This document shows, in pieces, positions 1 to 9,642 of a stretch of 47,054 nucleotides of DNA. The notes under the pieces were generated by a model that saw only the letters and a list, made by a program, of their open reading frames with translations, had not been told where the DNA came from and made no database searches. The position numbers and the translations under genes are program-made. Within the stretch, counting starts at the first letter, position 1. Each line of letters starts with the position of its first letter. The DNA comes from Pirellula sp. Lineage in GTDB: Bacteria > Planctomycetota > Planctomycetia > Pirellulales > Pirellulaceae. The stretch lies in assembly GCA_021736575.1 (NCBI GenBank), contig JAIPFP010000015.1:1-47054 (forward strand), read 5' to 3'.

Positions 1-274
1 GTTGGTTGAGTTGTCCCTGAGGTCCGATAAGTTGAGCACGCATTTCTGACAAGGCCAGAGTTTGATCCTCTTGTGTCGCAGTCCGTAGCACCCCTTCTGG
101 TGAAATACTGACTCCACCCACGACTCGAATACCGCCGAATAACCCTTGAGCACGAACGGAAGAAGTCAATGGACTCGCGGATAGGATGCCGGTTGCAACG
201 ATCAAGCCGATCGATAGTTTCAGTCGGGCACAGCGCACCGCCATTCCACGCAAACTCAAACCTCGAAAACACAT
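1..274 (-). CDS. DUF1598-like secreted protein, N-terminal part (runs off the left edge)
   Basis: Reading the minus strand from an ATG at 274 gives 91 residues without a stop, and the gene continues beyond the window. Residues about 18-41 form a hydrophobic signal-peptide-like stretch (LSIGLIVATGILSASPLTSS) ending near VRAQG, so the product is probably exported. After it comes a GLFGGIRVVGGVSISPEGVL segment, which resembles the beginning of planctomycete DUF1598 proteins as I remember that family. The role of these proteins is unknown. It is divergent from the sigma-54 activator at 454, with about 180 bp of shared upstream DNA. The family call is a recollection of sequence style, not a search result. 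Confidence 0.5.
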   Translation of the reverse strand, partial: MCFRGLSLRGMAVRCARLKLSIGLIVATGILSASPLTSSVRAQGLFGGIRVVGGVSISPEGVLRTATQEDQTLALSEMRAQLIGPQGQLNQ

Positions 275-453
275 AATCGAAACTCCGGAAGAAATAGGTG
301 ACAAATTTTTCTGATGAGGAACAATGAAAAGATGGAAGGATCTATCCATTTCAACGCTATCTTATTGTGGCACGAGTCGACCCTGTTTTGCCAGCTCGAA
401 GCCCACAAATTCCCAAAATACTCCTCTTCTAGAGTAATTTCAGTAGCCAATTG

Positions 454-2511
454 ATGCAACCAAACAATTCGTCGGCATACCTCATTATTCGGCAAGGATA
501 CCGTTGGACGGACGTTTTTCGCCTGGAATCGGGCCGTCCCTTGATCATCGGACGGGCTTCGTCCAACGAAATCCCAGTTGCGGATGAGCGATCGAGTCGT
601 CGGCACGCCGAGATTTTTTTTGAAGAAGGTTCTTGGAAAGTTCGCGATTTGGGCTCTCGGAATGGCACTTACGTCGACGGACAGCGAATTTCGGAGGCAA
701 AATCGCTGGTTGCGGGCAACCAAATCACGGTGGCCGCGTGTCGACTCACGTTCGCTTATTCGCTCGATGAGGTCGTCCCGCCACTCGAATTAGATGAAAC
801 GGCGCCGCAGACCACTCAGCACACTCAAGGTGAAATTCCAGCCATCACCTACCGACAGTCCAAATCGTCCATTCTGGATCCTGCGTCACACCAGTTGGAC
901 ATCAAGTCCCCCAGTAATTCCGTCCCAGTGCCCCACCGTGCTTTCCCAGCCATTGCCACCGAGCTATTGCAATTGGCCTTTGACGTCGCACGCGAACCCA
1001 ATATTCAATCCGCCTGCGAGCTAGCTTTAAATCGACTCATGCAATCCACCGGTTGCAAAACAGGAGGGGTTCTCAAACTGGAACCGTCCTCCGACGAAAA
1101 AGATACGACGAAGACTAATCCGATCGGTCCACCAAGCTGCATTGTGCTGGCGGCACTTCAGCGCAACGGCAAAGCCTACCATCCAGTCGCCGATCCGCTT
1201 GTTGCGAATGTACTCCGGGATAACACGGCCATCTTGGCGCACAACGTTCATGCCGACTCGCATCTCGTCGGCGGACAACCTGCCAGTTCGAACGCAATGT
1301 CGTCGCAAGCCAGCCATGTGTTAACGACTACGAGTGTGATCGTTGCACCGATGCGTATCGGTGAGCAAACGATTGGCATGATTCACTTGTATTCGCGCTT
1401 TGGTGAACCTGATTTAACTCCGGAGCACTTGGAAATTACTTTGGCGGTTGCCGATGTTTTGGCGGTCTCGATCGACAATTTAACGCGTCAGCAAACGCTT
1501 GAAGTAAAACTCAAATCGTCGCGCAGCCGTATCGTGGAACTGGAACAACAGCTCGGTCAATCTGCCGAATGGATTGGCCCGTCTGCCGCCCTGCGCCAAG
1601 TTCGCGACCAAGCCCAGCGCGTTGGCCCAACCCATGCAACCATCTTGATTCGCGGCGAAAGCGGTGCAGGCAAAGAACTCGTGGCTCGCGCCATCCATGA
1701 CTTCAGTCAACGTGCAAACGGACCGTTCGTCGCGATCAACTGTGCAGCACTCACGTCAACCTTGCTGGAGAGCGAACTGTTCGGTCATGAGAAAGGTTCC
1801 TTCACAGGTGCCGTAGAACGCAAGATCGGAAAATTCGAGCAGGCCAATGGCGGTACGATCATGCTTGATGAACTGGGTGAAATGAGTTTGGAGATTCAGG
1901 CCAAATTCTTGCGAGTGCTCGAGGGCAAAGCCTTTGAGCGGGTAGGTGGTAACAAGCCGATCCAAGTGGATGTACGAGTCATCGCTGCAACCAACCGCGA
2001 TCTCGAACAAGCTGTCCGAGAAGGCCTGTTTCGATCCGACTTGTATTTCCGATTACGAGTCATTGAATTGCGAGTTCCAGCCTTGCGACAACGCACAGAT
2101 GATATCCTACCGCTAGCAGAATATTTTCTTGCCCAGTTCCGTTCTAAATCTGGGCATGGGCCATCTGGATTCACGGAACAAGCCCAATTGGCTATGCAAA
2201 AGTACCACTGGCCTGGCAACGTTCGCGAGTTGCGAAACAGTGTCGAGCGAGCCTACGTGCTGGCGACAGGTACACTCGCAGGCCCAGAGGATTTGGCTCT
2301 ATCGTATTTGCAAGTTCCAGGCCAGGAGTTGCCAAAGCCTGTCTCGCCAGCGAGCAACACATATCAAGAAAAGACGATCGATGCGTTGGAGCAAGAGCAC
2401 ATCGAAGCCACACTCGAGTACACCAGCGGTCAAAAAAATCGCGCAGCCGCTATCCTGGGGATTGAACGTTCAACGCTCGATCGCAAAATTAAGAGATTTC
2501 AAGGTCCCTAG
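454..2511 (+). CDS. FHA-GAF sigma-54 dependent transcriptional activator
   Basis: 685-residue cytoplasmic enhancer-binding protein that should drive sigma-54 RNA polymerase by ATP hydrolysis. It starts with an FHA domain (about residues 25-95: [26 protein letters not shown]), which binds phosphothreonine. A GAF-like sensor covers about 165-345, then a short coiled coil, then the AAA+ domain with Walker A GESGAGKE (401-408), the sigma-54 contact loop as GSFTGA (448-453, Ser in place of the usual Ala) and Walker [11 protein letters not shown] Fis-type HTH closes the protein ([20 protein letters not shown]). There is no receiver domain, so input probably comes through FHA and GAF, for instance from a Ser/Thr kinase. 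ATG 454 is chosen over the adjacent TTG 451. The targets are not evident in the window. It is convergent with the next gene, 13 bp away. Confidence 0.9.
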   Translation: MQPNNSSAYLIIRQGYRWTDVFRLESGRPLIIGRASSNEIPVADERSSRRHAEIFFEEGSWKVRDLGSRNGTYVDGQRISEAKSLVAGNQITVAACRLTFAYSLDEVVPPLELDETAPQTTQHTQGEIPAITYRQSKSSILDPASHQLDIKSPSNSVPVPHRAFPAIATELLQLAFDVAREPNIQSACELALNRLMQSTGCKTGGVLKLEPSSDEKDTTKTNPIGPPSCIVLAALQRNGKAYHPVADPLVANVLRDNTAILAHNVHADSHLVGGQPASSNAMSSQASHVLTTTSVIVAPMRIGEQTIGMIHLYSRFGEPDLTPEHLEITLAVADVLAVSIDNLTRQQTLEVKLKSSRSRIVELEQQLGQSAEWIGPSAALRQVRDQAQRVGPTHATILIRGESGAGKELVARAIHDFSQRANGPFVAINCAALTSTLLESELFGHEKGSFTGAVERKIGKFEQANGGTIMLDELGEMSLEIQAKFLRVLEGKAFERVGGNKPIQVDVRVIAATNRDLEQAVREGLFRSDLYFRLRVIELRVPALRQRTDDILPLAEYFLAQFRSKSGHGPSGFTEQAQLAMQKYHWPGNVRELRNSVERAYVLATGTLAGPEDLALSYLQVPGQELPKPVSPASNTYQEKTIDALEQEHIEATLEYTSGQKNRAAAILGIERSTLDRKIKRFQGP

Positions 2512-2524
2512 CTACCACCCCTCG

Positions 2525-3418
2525 CTACCACTGCAAATACTCTTCGAACGACTCGCGAATCAATTCGACGGACGGCGAAACGCCAGTCCAGAAAAAGAAG
2601 TCGGCTGCGGCCTGGTTGGCCATCAATTCAACCGGCTCGATGAAGTTGACATTCCTTTGTCTCAAATTCTCTCGCAAGGGTCTCAACTGTTTTTCGGATC
2701 CGGATCCAAGAACCAAGCAGCCTGCATTGACGCTCCATGCCAACGCAGCAATCTGACGCAAAGACGTCGTCGATGGAACGCTACTCAAAATCAGAAACTC
2801 GACGGGCTTTTCCTTTTGAGAAAAGCGATCCAAAGATTCAACCTGCGGTGGAATTTGGCTACCCATCCCTTCTGTATTCTCGGCCAATCCCGAAGGCTCG
2901 ATAGCCGCTTCGCCTGCATCCACAACGCGTTCAGAAAACGCATGCGCAGCCAATCGAACTACTTTTGCAATCGTAGGCTCGTTGAGAACAACCACCGATC
3001 CCCGATGCGTTTGCACTCCCTCGCTTGGAACCTTGGAGTCGGGCGTTTCCGCGCCGACCAGACTTGGCTCAATACACCTTGCGATGGCCGCACCGAGTGT
3101 GTTGTCCCCAAGCCACGAGTTTCCATCGGACCGAGCCACATTGACTCGCCCGAGAGCCAATGCGGACTCTGTCACACTGTCAAGCAACGGGATGGCCTGG
3201 GCCTGAAACGGCTCCAAGACTGCAACGCCGTCCAACCCTAACGCCTGGATACCGCGAAATGCGGTTTCGAATTGTTCGACCGCAACTTGTGAAGTGAAGA
3301 ATCTCCAATCTACTCCCGCTGCTCGAGCGGCACGATACATGACGAACTGCGTCGGATTTCCGGCTACAGGATTTCCAACGCAACATACGTGCGGTTGTAG
3401 AACGCGGGTAATACTCAT
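2525..3418 (-). CDS. Degenerate shikimate dehydrogenase-like protein (probable non-catalytic AroE homologue)
   Basis: 297 residues with the outline of AroE. GNPVAGNPTQFVMYRAAR matches the GNPIAHSKSPxxHxxx start, LDGVAVLEPFQAQA the NVTVPFKEEA segment, GRVNVARSDGNSWLGDNTLG the GAVNT...GDNTDG segment, and MANQAAADFFFWTGVSP the C-terminal VAQAAHAFxxWxG segment. The active-site residues are lost: the catalytic Lys of NVTxPxK is Gln, the Asp of NTD is Leu, and SKS is GNP. I see no GxGxxG/A NADP loop in the middle (GSVVVLNEPTIAKVV instead). The fold call is therefore fairly safe but catalysis is unlikely. It starts 5 bp after dapL stops, so the two genes are almost certainly co-transcribed. Its role, perhaps a regulatory or binding protein, is unknown. 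Confidence 0.7.
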   Translation of the reverse strand: MSITRVLQPHVCCVGNPVAGNPTQFVMYRAARAAGVDWRFFTSQVAVEQFETAFRGIQALGLDGVAVLEPFQAQAIPLLDSVTESALALGRVNVARSDGNSWLGDNTLGAAIARCIEPSLVGAETPDSKVPSEGVQTHRGSVVVLNEPTIAKVVRLAAHAFSERVVDAGEAAIEPSGLAENTEGMGSQIPPQVESLDRFSQKEKPVEFLILSSVPSTTSLRQIAALAWSVNAGCLVLGSGSEKQLRPLRENLRQRNVNFIEPVELMANQAAADFFFWTGVSPSVELIRESFEEYLQW

Positions 3419-3423
3419 CTAAA

Positions 3424-4695
3424 CTAGAAGACCAGCGACAACGAACCGATGCGACGACGCGTTTCCGCCATCATCCGATCTTCGCCGGCTTCGTCGTTCG
3501 CCTCGTACGTGACCGAAAACCTCAAGAAGCTGCCAGCGTCATCCCAGGGAACAGTAACCATCGAATGCTGTGTGATGAAATACTGCGAGGCTTCCTCTGC
3601 ATTCGCAAACGAAGGACCACCCTTGATACCTTTAGGCGTTTTCGTGTAGAGAAAATAACTGCCTCCAGGGACGTCGCACGTAAACCCGCAATCGCGTAGA
3701 CAGGCGACCAGCTTCTCAAGTCGGCGACGATACTTGGTATTGATTCGCTTTGGAATATCCGGCGAATCGAGACCTGTGATCGCCGCCCGCTGAACCGCAC
3801 CGAATTGACCGCTATCGCAGTTGTCTTTCACATCGGAAAACGCTTGGACGATCTTGGCATTTCCGCAGACCCATCCGATTCGCCAGCCGATCATATCAAA
3901 GCCCTTGCTCATCGAATGCGCTTCGACACCCACATCCATGGCCCCGGGTGTTTGGAGAAAGCTCAGGGGTTTTCCACGGAAGCTTAACATAATATGAGCG
4001 GCATCTTGAACAATCACAAACTTGTGCTTGCGTGCCAACTCGACCATCTCCGCATAGAATTCACTCGTCGCAACTTGGCCGGTCGGACTGTTGGGATAAT
4101 TGAGGACCAACATCTTCGTGCGTTCCCAAGTTTCATCGGTCACTTGGCTGAAATCCGGATAGAAATGATTCTCAGCCAATAACGGCAATCGATAAACCGT
4201 TCCACCGTAATATTTGGTATGCGTGCCAGCCACCGGATACCCGGGTACGGTCATCATGGTGATGTCCCCAGGGTTGATAAAGCATGCAGGCAGCATCGAA
4301 AGTGCTGTCTTGCTGCCGATGCAATGATTGATTTGCGTATCCGCATCCAAATCCACTTGAAACTCACGTCGCATAAACCGACTGACGGCCTGCTTATACT
4401 CCGTGGGGCCATTGTCCATGTAGCCACGATTTTCAGGCCGATTCACCTCGATAGCCATTTGATCACGAACTTTGATGTCCGCCATCGAATCGTTTTCGCC
4501 GATGCCGAAATCGAGCAAGCTTCGATCGGGGAAGTCAGACAGTGCCTTGCGTTTTGCACGCTTGATCTTCTCGAATTTATAGATCTCGTTCCCTTTTCCA
4601 TACCCAAGTCCACCGATCCGATCGGCGAAGAGTTCTTGGAAATAAGGGTCTTGGCCATTCGTGACAGGCTTGGCAATAGCAGGTGCAGTCGACAT
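3424..4695 (-). CDS. dapL: LL-diaminopimelate aminotransferase (DapL-type class I/II aminotransferase)
   Basis: 423-residue PLP enzyme of fold type I. DapL makes LL-diaminopimelate directly from tetrahydrodipicolinate and glutamate, feeding lysine and peptidoglycan synthesis. Visible signatures are GSKTALSMLP (127-136, phosphate-binding region), NYPNSPTG (199-206), the PLP-ring Asp in QDAAH (D231), and the Schiff-base Lys264 in SMSKGFDMIGWRIGW. The N-terminal GLGYGKGNEIYKFEKIKRAK and GIGENDSMAD segments resemble the DapL branch more than aspartate aminotransferases. Length is normal for the family. It is first in a two-gene unit with the AroE-like gene. The substrate assignment rests on overall likeness; another aminotransferase specificity cannot be excluded. 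Confidence 0.8.
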   Translation of the reverse strand: MSTAPAIAKPVTNGQDPYFQELFADRIGGLGYGKGNEIYKFEKIKRAKRKALSDFPDRSLLDFGIGENDSMADIKVRDQMAIEVNRPENRGYMDNGPTEYKQAVSRFMRREFQVDLDADTQINHCIGSKTALSMLPACFINPGDITMMTVPGYPVAGTHTKYYGGTVYRLPLLAENHFYPDFSQVTDETWERTKMLVLNYPNSPTGQVATSEFYAEMVELARKHKFVIVQDAAHIMLSFRGKPLSFLQTPGAMDVGVEAHSMSKGFDMIGWRIGWVCGNAKIVQAFSDVKDNCDSGQFGAVQRAAITGLDSPDIPKRINTKYRRRLEKLVACLRDCGFTCDVPGGSYFLYTKTPKGIKGGPSFANAEEASQYFITQHSMVTVPWDDAGSFLRFSVTYEANDEAGEDRMMAETRRRIGSLSLVF

Positions 4696-4841
4696 TCAAT
4701 GAGGATTGGTTAGAGTTCGCTTAGCTTGATTTAGTCTCCGCTGAATCCTGTATGATACGCGCGAAACGCAGCGACGCGTAGGACATCAGCGGAAATGGAC
4801 CTATCTTGGTTCAACCATCGACAGGTAATGGGAGACTCCAC

Positions 4842-5933
4842 TCATTTCGCAGCCGCTTTCAAGAATGAACTATCAAAATCCAGCATGCCTTCCCCGGTCC
4901 CGAACGAAATCGACGTCGGCTTGGCAGTGATTCCGTATTTTTCGCAAAACTTGCTGACGATGGGCATTGTTTCCTTTCGGAATTTGTCGCTGCTAAAAAG
5001 GGCCAGTGCCTCGTTTGGGTCACCGTAAAAACGGGTCTGAACAACAACCTTTTTCATGTCGTCTAACTGAAGATTTGCAAATTTCTTTCCGATGCCAATC
5101 AGCGTATTGTCCATGGTTTCAGGATTCGTCATCCGTTTGTTCATCGCATAAAACGTTTCCGTAATCGCAGCCGCAAAGTCCTTGCCACCTGGTTTCTTGA
5201 GCGAATCCGCTCCGATGACGACCATGTCAATGATTTCCTCCGGGATGCTCGACGAATCGAACAGGACTTTCGAATCAGGACGCGTGACCAAAGTCTGCAT
5301 CACAAATGGATTCCAAACCATGATCGCTTGAATGTTGGCAGCCTTACCTTGGAATGCTTGAGCCGCTTGTTCAGGGTCCATTTGCGCAAATGGGAAATTC
5401 TTTGGATCTTTGCCGGCCTTTTCCAAACACCGGTCGAAGCAGAATTGAGAAACGCTCTTTTCCAAACCGTGTGTCGTTTTGCCCGCTAGGCCTTCGACCG
5501 AATCGATGCCGGATGCGATGCAAGCGTCTGCACCGTTGGAGGTGGACGTCGGCATGATGGCAACACTTTTCCTGGACGCGGCCGGACCGAGAATGTCAAT
5601 GTTGGTGATGCATACAGCATCCGCTTGCGAATTGCCGTAAAGGGTAATGCAACTATCGTAGGTTACGAGTTTGAGTTCGATATCGACGTTGTACTTCTTT
5701 TCGAGCGAGCCCATTTTGCCCGGTTCGCCATCGATCAAACCCGCATCGCTGGCTACACCAAAAATACTCCAGGAAGGATACTCGCTCCACGCCAGCGAAA
5801 ACTTCGGCGCAGCAACTGGTTTCGTCGTAGCGACGTCATTGGATTTGGCGGCAGGCTTGGAATCGCATCCAGTTGCGGCGAAGGTTGCCAGCGCAAGCAG
5901 CGAAATCCATCGTAAAGGGTTCGTATGTTTCAT
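4842..5933 (-). CDS. NMT1/SsuA-like ABC-transporter substrate-binding lipoprotein, orphan
   Basis: 363 residues. The signal peptide ends in a lipobox-like FAATGC (Cys about 23), followed by a short Lys/Ala/Thr-rich linker (CDSKPAAKSNDVATTKP), so it is probably a lipid-anchored periplasmic protein. The body reads like nitrate/sulfonate/taurine/thiamine-precursor type binding proteins: AWSEYPSWSIFGVASDAGLI, LVTYDSCITLYGNSQADAVCI, GLAGKTTHGLEKSVSQFCFD and a late FYGDPNEALALFSS. It has an unusual number of cysteines for such a protein. No permease or ATPase gene lies nearby, so the substrate cannot be inferred. It stands alone, with 146 bp to dapL upstream of its stop and 105 bp to the ettA stop on its start side. 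Confidence 0.75.
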   Translation of the reverse strand: MKHTNPLRWISLLALATFAATGCDSKPAAKSNDVATTKPVAAPKFSLAWSEYPSWSIFGVASDAGLIDGEPGKMGSLEKKYNVDIELKLVTYDSCITLYGNSQADAVCITNIDILGPAASRKSVAIMPTSTSNGADACIASGIDSVEGLAGKTTHGLEKSVSQFCFDRCLEKAGKDPKNFPFAQMDPEQAAQAFQGKAANIQAIMVWNPFVMQTLVTRPDSKVLFDSSSIPEEIIDMVVIGADSLKKPGGKDFAAAITETFYAMNKRMTNPETMDNTLIGIGKKFANLQLDDMKKVVVQTRFYGDPNEALALFSSDKFRKETMPIVSKFCEKYGITAKPTSISFGTGEGMLDFDSSFLKAAAK

Positions 5934-6038
5934 GATCGTGGGTCAAGCTTCCATTGTTTCGAGGTAAAACCAAGTTTTCGATTTGACAAATTAGATCAGT
6001 TCCATCTTAGCTTTTCGAGTCCGTTTCGCACGTTTTAC

Positions 6039-7712
6039 TTAAGTTGCTAGCTTCTTGTACCGGAAACGTTGCGGCTGGTCGTCTTGGATGCCCAGTCGTT
6101 CGCGTCGTTGCTGTTCATAAGTTTGGAAATTGCCTTCGCACCAATGAACGTATCCGTCCCCTTCAAAGGCCAAAATGTGCGTGGCAATGCGGTCCAAGAA
6201 CCATCGATCGTGCGTGATCACAACAACGCATCCGACGAAACTCAATATCGCTTCCTCTAACGCCCTCAGCGTGTCGACGTCCAAGTCGTTCGTCGGTTCG
6301 TCGAGCAGTAGGACATTGCAACCTCGTCGCAACAACTTGGCCAAGTGAACTCGATTTCGCTCTCCACCGGACAAATCGCCAACTTTCTTTTCTTGATCCG
6401 TTCCTTTGAAATTGAACTTGGAGACGTAAGCCCTCGAATTCATTCGCTTTCCACCCGCTTCTAGAAAATCGAGCCCACCCGAAATTTCTTGATACAGCGT
6501 ATTGGTGGCGGTCAGCGAATCTCGCGATTGATCCACGTATCCGAGTTCCACGGTCTCGCCAATGCGGAGGATACCGCCGTCCGGCTTGTCTTGGCCTGTG
6601 ATCATGCGAAAAAGAGTTGTCTTGCCAGCACCGTTTGGACCGATCACTCCCACGATCCCACCCGCAGGCAATCGAAACGTAAGGTTGTCAATGAGAACTC
6701 GATCGTTATACGATTTGGTGAGTCCCTCGGCATGGACAACGACCTCGCCTAAGTGCTTGCCTGGCGGAATCTGGATCTCAAGTTCATCCGGTCGCTCCTC
6801 GAACTGCTGTGCAGACAATTGTTCGTAAGCGGTGATACGCGCTTTGCTCTTGCTTTGACGAGCTCGGGGGGACATGCGAATCCATTCCAGCTCCTTTTCA
6901 AGTGTCTTTTGACGGGCTTGAGATGATTTCTGTTCAATTAGCAACCGCTTTTGTTTTTGCTCAAGCCAGTTCGTGTAGTTTCCCTCGTAGGGATAACCGG
7001 AACCGCGGTCGAGCTCCAAGATCCACTGCGCTACATTGTCCAAGAAATAGCGATCGTGCGTTACAGCCACAACCGTGCCCGGATATTTTGCCAAATGCTG
7101 CTCGAGCCAGTTTACGGCTTCGGCATCCAAGTGGTTGGTCGGCTCGTCAAGCAAAAGCAAATCGGGTTGCTGAATGAGTAGTTTGCATAACGCCACACGT
7201 CGTCGTTCTCCACCGGAAAGTTTCGAAACGTCTGCGTTCCCAGGTGGCAGATTCATGACATCCATCGACTGTTCGATTTGCCGATCGAGTTCCCAAAGAT
7301 TTTGTGCGTCGATGACGTCTTGCAGTTTCGCCATTTCGTCGCAAAGCTTTTCCATTTGCTTGTCATCGGTTACTTCTCCAAGCAAATTGGAGATCTCATT
7401 GAATCGATCGACAATGGCTCGCCGCGGGGCGACCGCTTCCTCAACGTTGCCTTGGACGTCTTTATCCGCGTTGAGATTGGGTTCTTGAGACAGATATCCT
7501 GCAACAAATCCGTTGGCCAATCGAGCCGTACCGTCAAAATTCTTGTCGGTACCCGCCATGATCCGCAGCAACGTACTTTTACCCGCACCGTTGGATCCGA
7601 GCACTCCGATTTTTGCGCCTGGATAAAAGGCCAACCAAATGTCTTTTAGGACTTCTTTTTGTCCGTGGCGTTTGGTTAGGTTTTCGATTTGATAGATGAA
7701 TTGTCGACTCAT
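6039..7712 (-). CDS. ettA: Energy-dependent translational throttle protein EttA (ABC-F ATPase)
   Basis: 557-residue soluble ABC-F protein with two ATPase cassettes and no membrane part. In E. coli, EttA sits in the ribosomal E site and gates entry to elongation according to the ATP/ADP ratio. Domain 1 has Walker [10 protein letters not shown], signature LSGGERRRV and Walker [13 protein letters not shown]. The linker (about 245-310, [18 protein letters not shown]...) is the charged coiled P-site tRNA-interaction region. Domain 2 has [19 protein letters not shown] and [12 protein letters not shown]. Length fits EttA (about 555). The start lies 9 bp past the guaA stop, so guaA and ettA form an operon. 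Confidence 0.92.
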   Translation of the reverse strand: MSRQFIYQIENLTKRHGQKEVLKDIWLAFYPGAKIGVLGSNGAGKSTLLRIMAGTDKNFDGTARLANGFVAGYLSQEPNLNADKDVQGNVEEAVAPRRAIVDRFNEISNLLGEVTDDKQMEKLCDEMAKLQDVIDAQNLWELDRQIEQSMDVMNLPPGNADVSKLSGGERRRVALCKLLIQQPDLLLLDEPTNHLDAEAVNWLEQHLAKYPGTVVAVTHDRYFLDNVAQWILELDRGSGYPYEGNYTNWLEQKQKRLLIEQKSSQARQKTLEKELEWIRMSPRARQSKSKARITAYEQLSAQQFEERPDELEIQIPPGKHLGEVVVHAEGLTKSYNDRVLIDNLTFRLPAGGIVGVIGPNGAGKTTLFRMITGQDKPDGGILRIGETVELGYVDQSRDSLTATNTLYQEISGGLDFLEAGGKRMNSRAYVSKFNFKGTDQEKKVGDLSGGERNRVHLAKLLRRGCNVLLLDEPTNDLDVDTLRALEEAILSFVGCVVVITHDRWFLDRIATHILAFEGDGYVHWCEGNFQTYEQQRRERLGIQDDQPQRFRYKKLAT

Positions 7713-7721
7713 TGTGCGGTT

Positions 7722-9323
7722 CTATTCCCATTCGATGGTTGCAGGTGGCTTGGAGCTAATGTCGTAGCAGACGCGGTTCACTCCGCGCACTTCGTTGATG
7801 ATTCGAGTGGATATGCGAGCGAGCAAATCGTACGGCAGATGACTCCAATCCGCCGTCATGAAGTCATCGGTGTTCACGCACCGTACGGCGACTGCTTTCT
7901 CGTAGGTACGAGCATCACCCATAACGCCAACACTCTGCGATTCGAGCAACACCGCAAAGGCTTGCGAGGTTTGGCGATACAGATTGGCGTTTTTGATTTC
8001 GCTCACCACGATTTCGTCGGCATTCCTTAGGATTTCTAGCTTCTCCGGAGTGATATCTCCCAGGCAACGAACGGCCAAACCAGGACCCGGAAAAGGATGT
8101 CGCCAAACCAAATGTTCCGGCAACCCAAGTTCTACTCCTAATTTTCTCACTTCGTCCTTGAACAGATCGCGTAGCGGCTCAATGAGTTCGAATCCAAGTT
8201 GTTCCGGTAGACCACCGACGTTGTGATGCAATTTGATCGTGGCGGCTGGACCATCTGCGGCTGCCCCGCTTTCGATCACGTCAGGATAGAGAGTTCCTTG
8301 AGCCAAGAACTTTGCGCCGTTGATTTTTTCGGCTTCGGCTTTGAAGCAATCGATAAACGCGTGGCCGATGCGTAGTCGCTTTTCTTGAGGATCTCGAATG
8401 CCCGCCAAAGTCGCCAGAAATCGCTCGGTGGCGTCGACGACACGCAAGTCGGCTTTGAAGTGATTTGTGAACTCAGAGATGACTGCCGCTTGTTCGTCTT
8501 TACGGAGCAAGCCGTTGTTGATGAGTATACAGGTAAGCTGTGGGCCGATCGCTTTGTAGAGCAATGCCGCGGTCACCGACGAATCAACACCGCCGGAAAG
8601 TCCACAGATGACGCGGTCGCTGCCCACCACACTCCGTATTTGCTCAATGGATCGTTGAGCGAAATCGGTTAAGTGCCATTTGCCCTCGCAGCCAGCAATG
8701 TTGTAAAGGAAATTGTGAATGAGCGTGCTGCCAAGTGAAGTATGCGAAACTTCCGGATGGAATTGCAGCCCATAAATCGGTAGCGTGTGGTGCTTGACCG
8801 CAGCGAATGGACAGGTTGAGGTGGAGGCAAGCAGTTCGAACCCATCGGGAATCGAACGTACTTGATCGCCGTGGCTCATCCAAACGTCGATCTCATGCGG
8901 AAATCCGGCGAAGAGTTTTTCCATAGAAGCGATTTGCAAACGCGAACGCCCGAACTCGCGCGACGGAAAGCTCTCGACCGCTCCGCCTAAGGCTTGCGTT
9001 GCTAACTGCATTCCATAACAGATACCAAGTATCGGTATTCCTAGTTCGAAAATACGAGGGTCGCACTTGGGTGCTTTGTCTTCGTATACACTAGAGGGAC
9101 CGCCCGAGAGAACGATGGCGATCGGCTTGCGAGCCAAAATCACGTCGGCTGAAACATCATGGCGAATGATTTCGCAATAAACGTTTTGCTCTCGAATTCG
9201 CCGGGCTATCAATTGTGCGAATTGAGAACCGAAATCAAGAACCAAAACGCGCTCGCTCAAAAGATTGTCGGCGACGCTGGACGAAAGGGAGGAGCTTGGT
9301 GCTCCGCTAGTAGCCGTTTGCAT
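7722..9323 (-). CDS. guaA: GMP synthase (glutamine-hydrolysing)
   Basis: Converts XMP to GMP with ATP and glutamine in purine synthesis. The N-terminal class I glutamine amidotransferase shows [19 protein letters not shown], the nucleophile Cys in [15 protein letters not shown] and the His/Glu pair in [11 protein letters not shown]. The PP-loop ATP pyrophosphatase domain has [12 protein letters not shown], and the C-terminal dimerisation domain ends [17 protein letters not shown], the usual GuaA ending. The frame is open to an earlier ATG at 9368 that would add a signal-peptide-like leader ([15 protein letters not shown]). I prefer ATG 9323 (533 aa) because the enzyme is cytoplasmic and even this start gives about 25 residues beyond the usual N-terminus. 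ettA follows 9 bp downstream. Confidence 0.93.
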   Translation of the reverse strand: MQTATSGAPSSSLSSSVADNLLSERVLVLDFGSQFAQLIARRIREQNVYCEIIRHDVSADVILARKPIAIVLSGGPSSVYEDKAPKCDPRIFELGIPILGICYGMQLATQALGGAVESFPSREFGRSRLQIASMEKLFAGFPHEIDVWMSHGDQVRSIPDGFELLASTSTCPFAAVKHHTLPIYGLQFHPEVSHTSLGSTLIHNFLYNIAGCEGKWHLTDFAQRSIEQIRSVVGSDRVICGLSGGVDSSVTAALLYKAIGPQLTCILINNGLLRKDEQAAVISEFTNHFKADLRVVDATERFLATLAGIRDPQEKRLRIGHAFIDCFKAEAEKINGAKFLAQGTLYPDVIESGAAADGPAATIKLHHNVGGLPEQLGFELIEPLRDLFKDEVRKLGVELGLPEHLVWRHPFPGPGLAVRCLGDITPEKLEILRNADEIVVSEIKNANLYRQTSQAFAVLLESQSVGVMGDARTYEKAVAVRCVNTDDFMTADWSHLPYDLLARISTRIINEVRGVNRVCYDISSKPPATIEWE

Positions 9324-9519
9324 AAATGAGAACACCGAAAGAGCCAACCCAAGACGGGTTAACTTCATGCCTTGGAAAACGCACCATTGTAGCGTTTTTC
9401 AGATGCCATGTAAGGCATAACGCGAATGGCGATATTGAAATCTACCAAGCCCTGTTGTCGGCCTAATTTTGGTAAGATTCACTGCCAAGGCGAATGGCAG
9501 AGTCAAAACTACCAACCCT

Positions 9520-9575
9520 AACCCGATACGTAAGTGAGGGACCTGCGAAATTGTCCCTCGCTTACGCTTCGGGTT
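9520..9575. repeat. Palindromic repeat family B, copy B1
   Basis: Two 23-nt arms starting AACCCGATACGTAAG and ending CGCTTACGCTTCGGGTT pair with only three mismatches around a 10-nt loop. The tail after it (GGGATACTG, then CTGCCGCTCGCC) recurs beside the other B copies near 14138 and 20122. It lies in the roughly 320-bp divergent interval between guaA and the PLP-enzyme gene. The rest of that interval shows no recognisable gene. Confidence 0.85.
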
Positions 9576-9642
9576 GGGATACTGTGATCTGCCGCTCGCC
9601 CAAGCTTCCGGTCAACACCCTTACTCAATCCAAAATCGACCC

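Noticed and set aside
366..392. Sigma-54 promoter-like TGGCACG followed by TTGCC ahead of the activator gene
   Set aside because: The distance between the GG and GC elements is far more than the required 10 bp.
2129..3241. A 370-codon plus-strand open frame overlapping the sigma-54 activator end and the AroE-like gene
   Set aside because: It is antisense to, or out of frame with, two genes that have clear family motifs; its translation shows no domain and an unnatural composition.
8830..8850. tRNA T-arm-like GTTCGAACCC
   Set aside because: It lies within guaA coding sequence and no acceptor, D-arm or anticodon stem fits around it.
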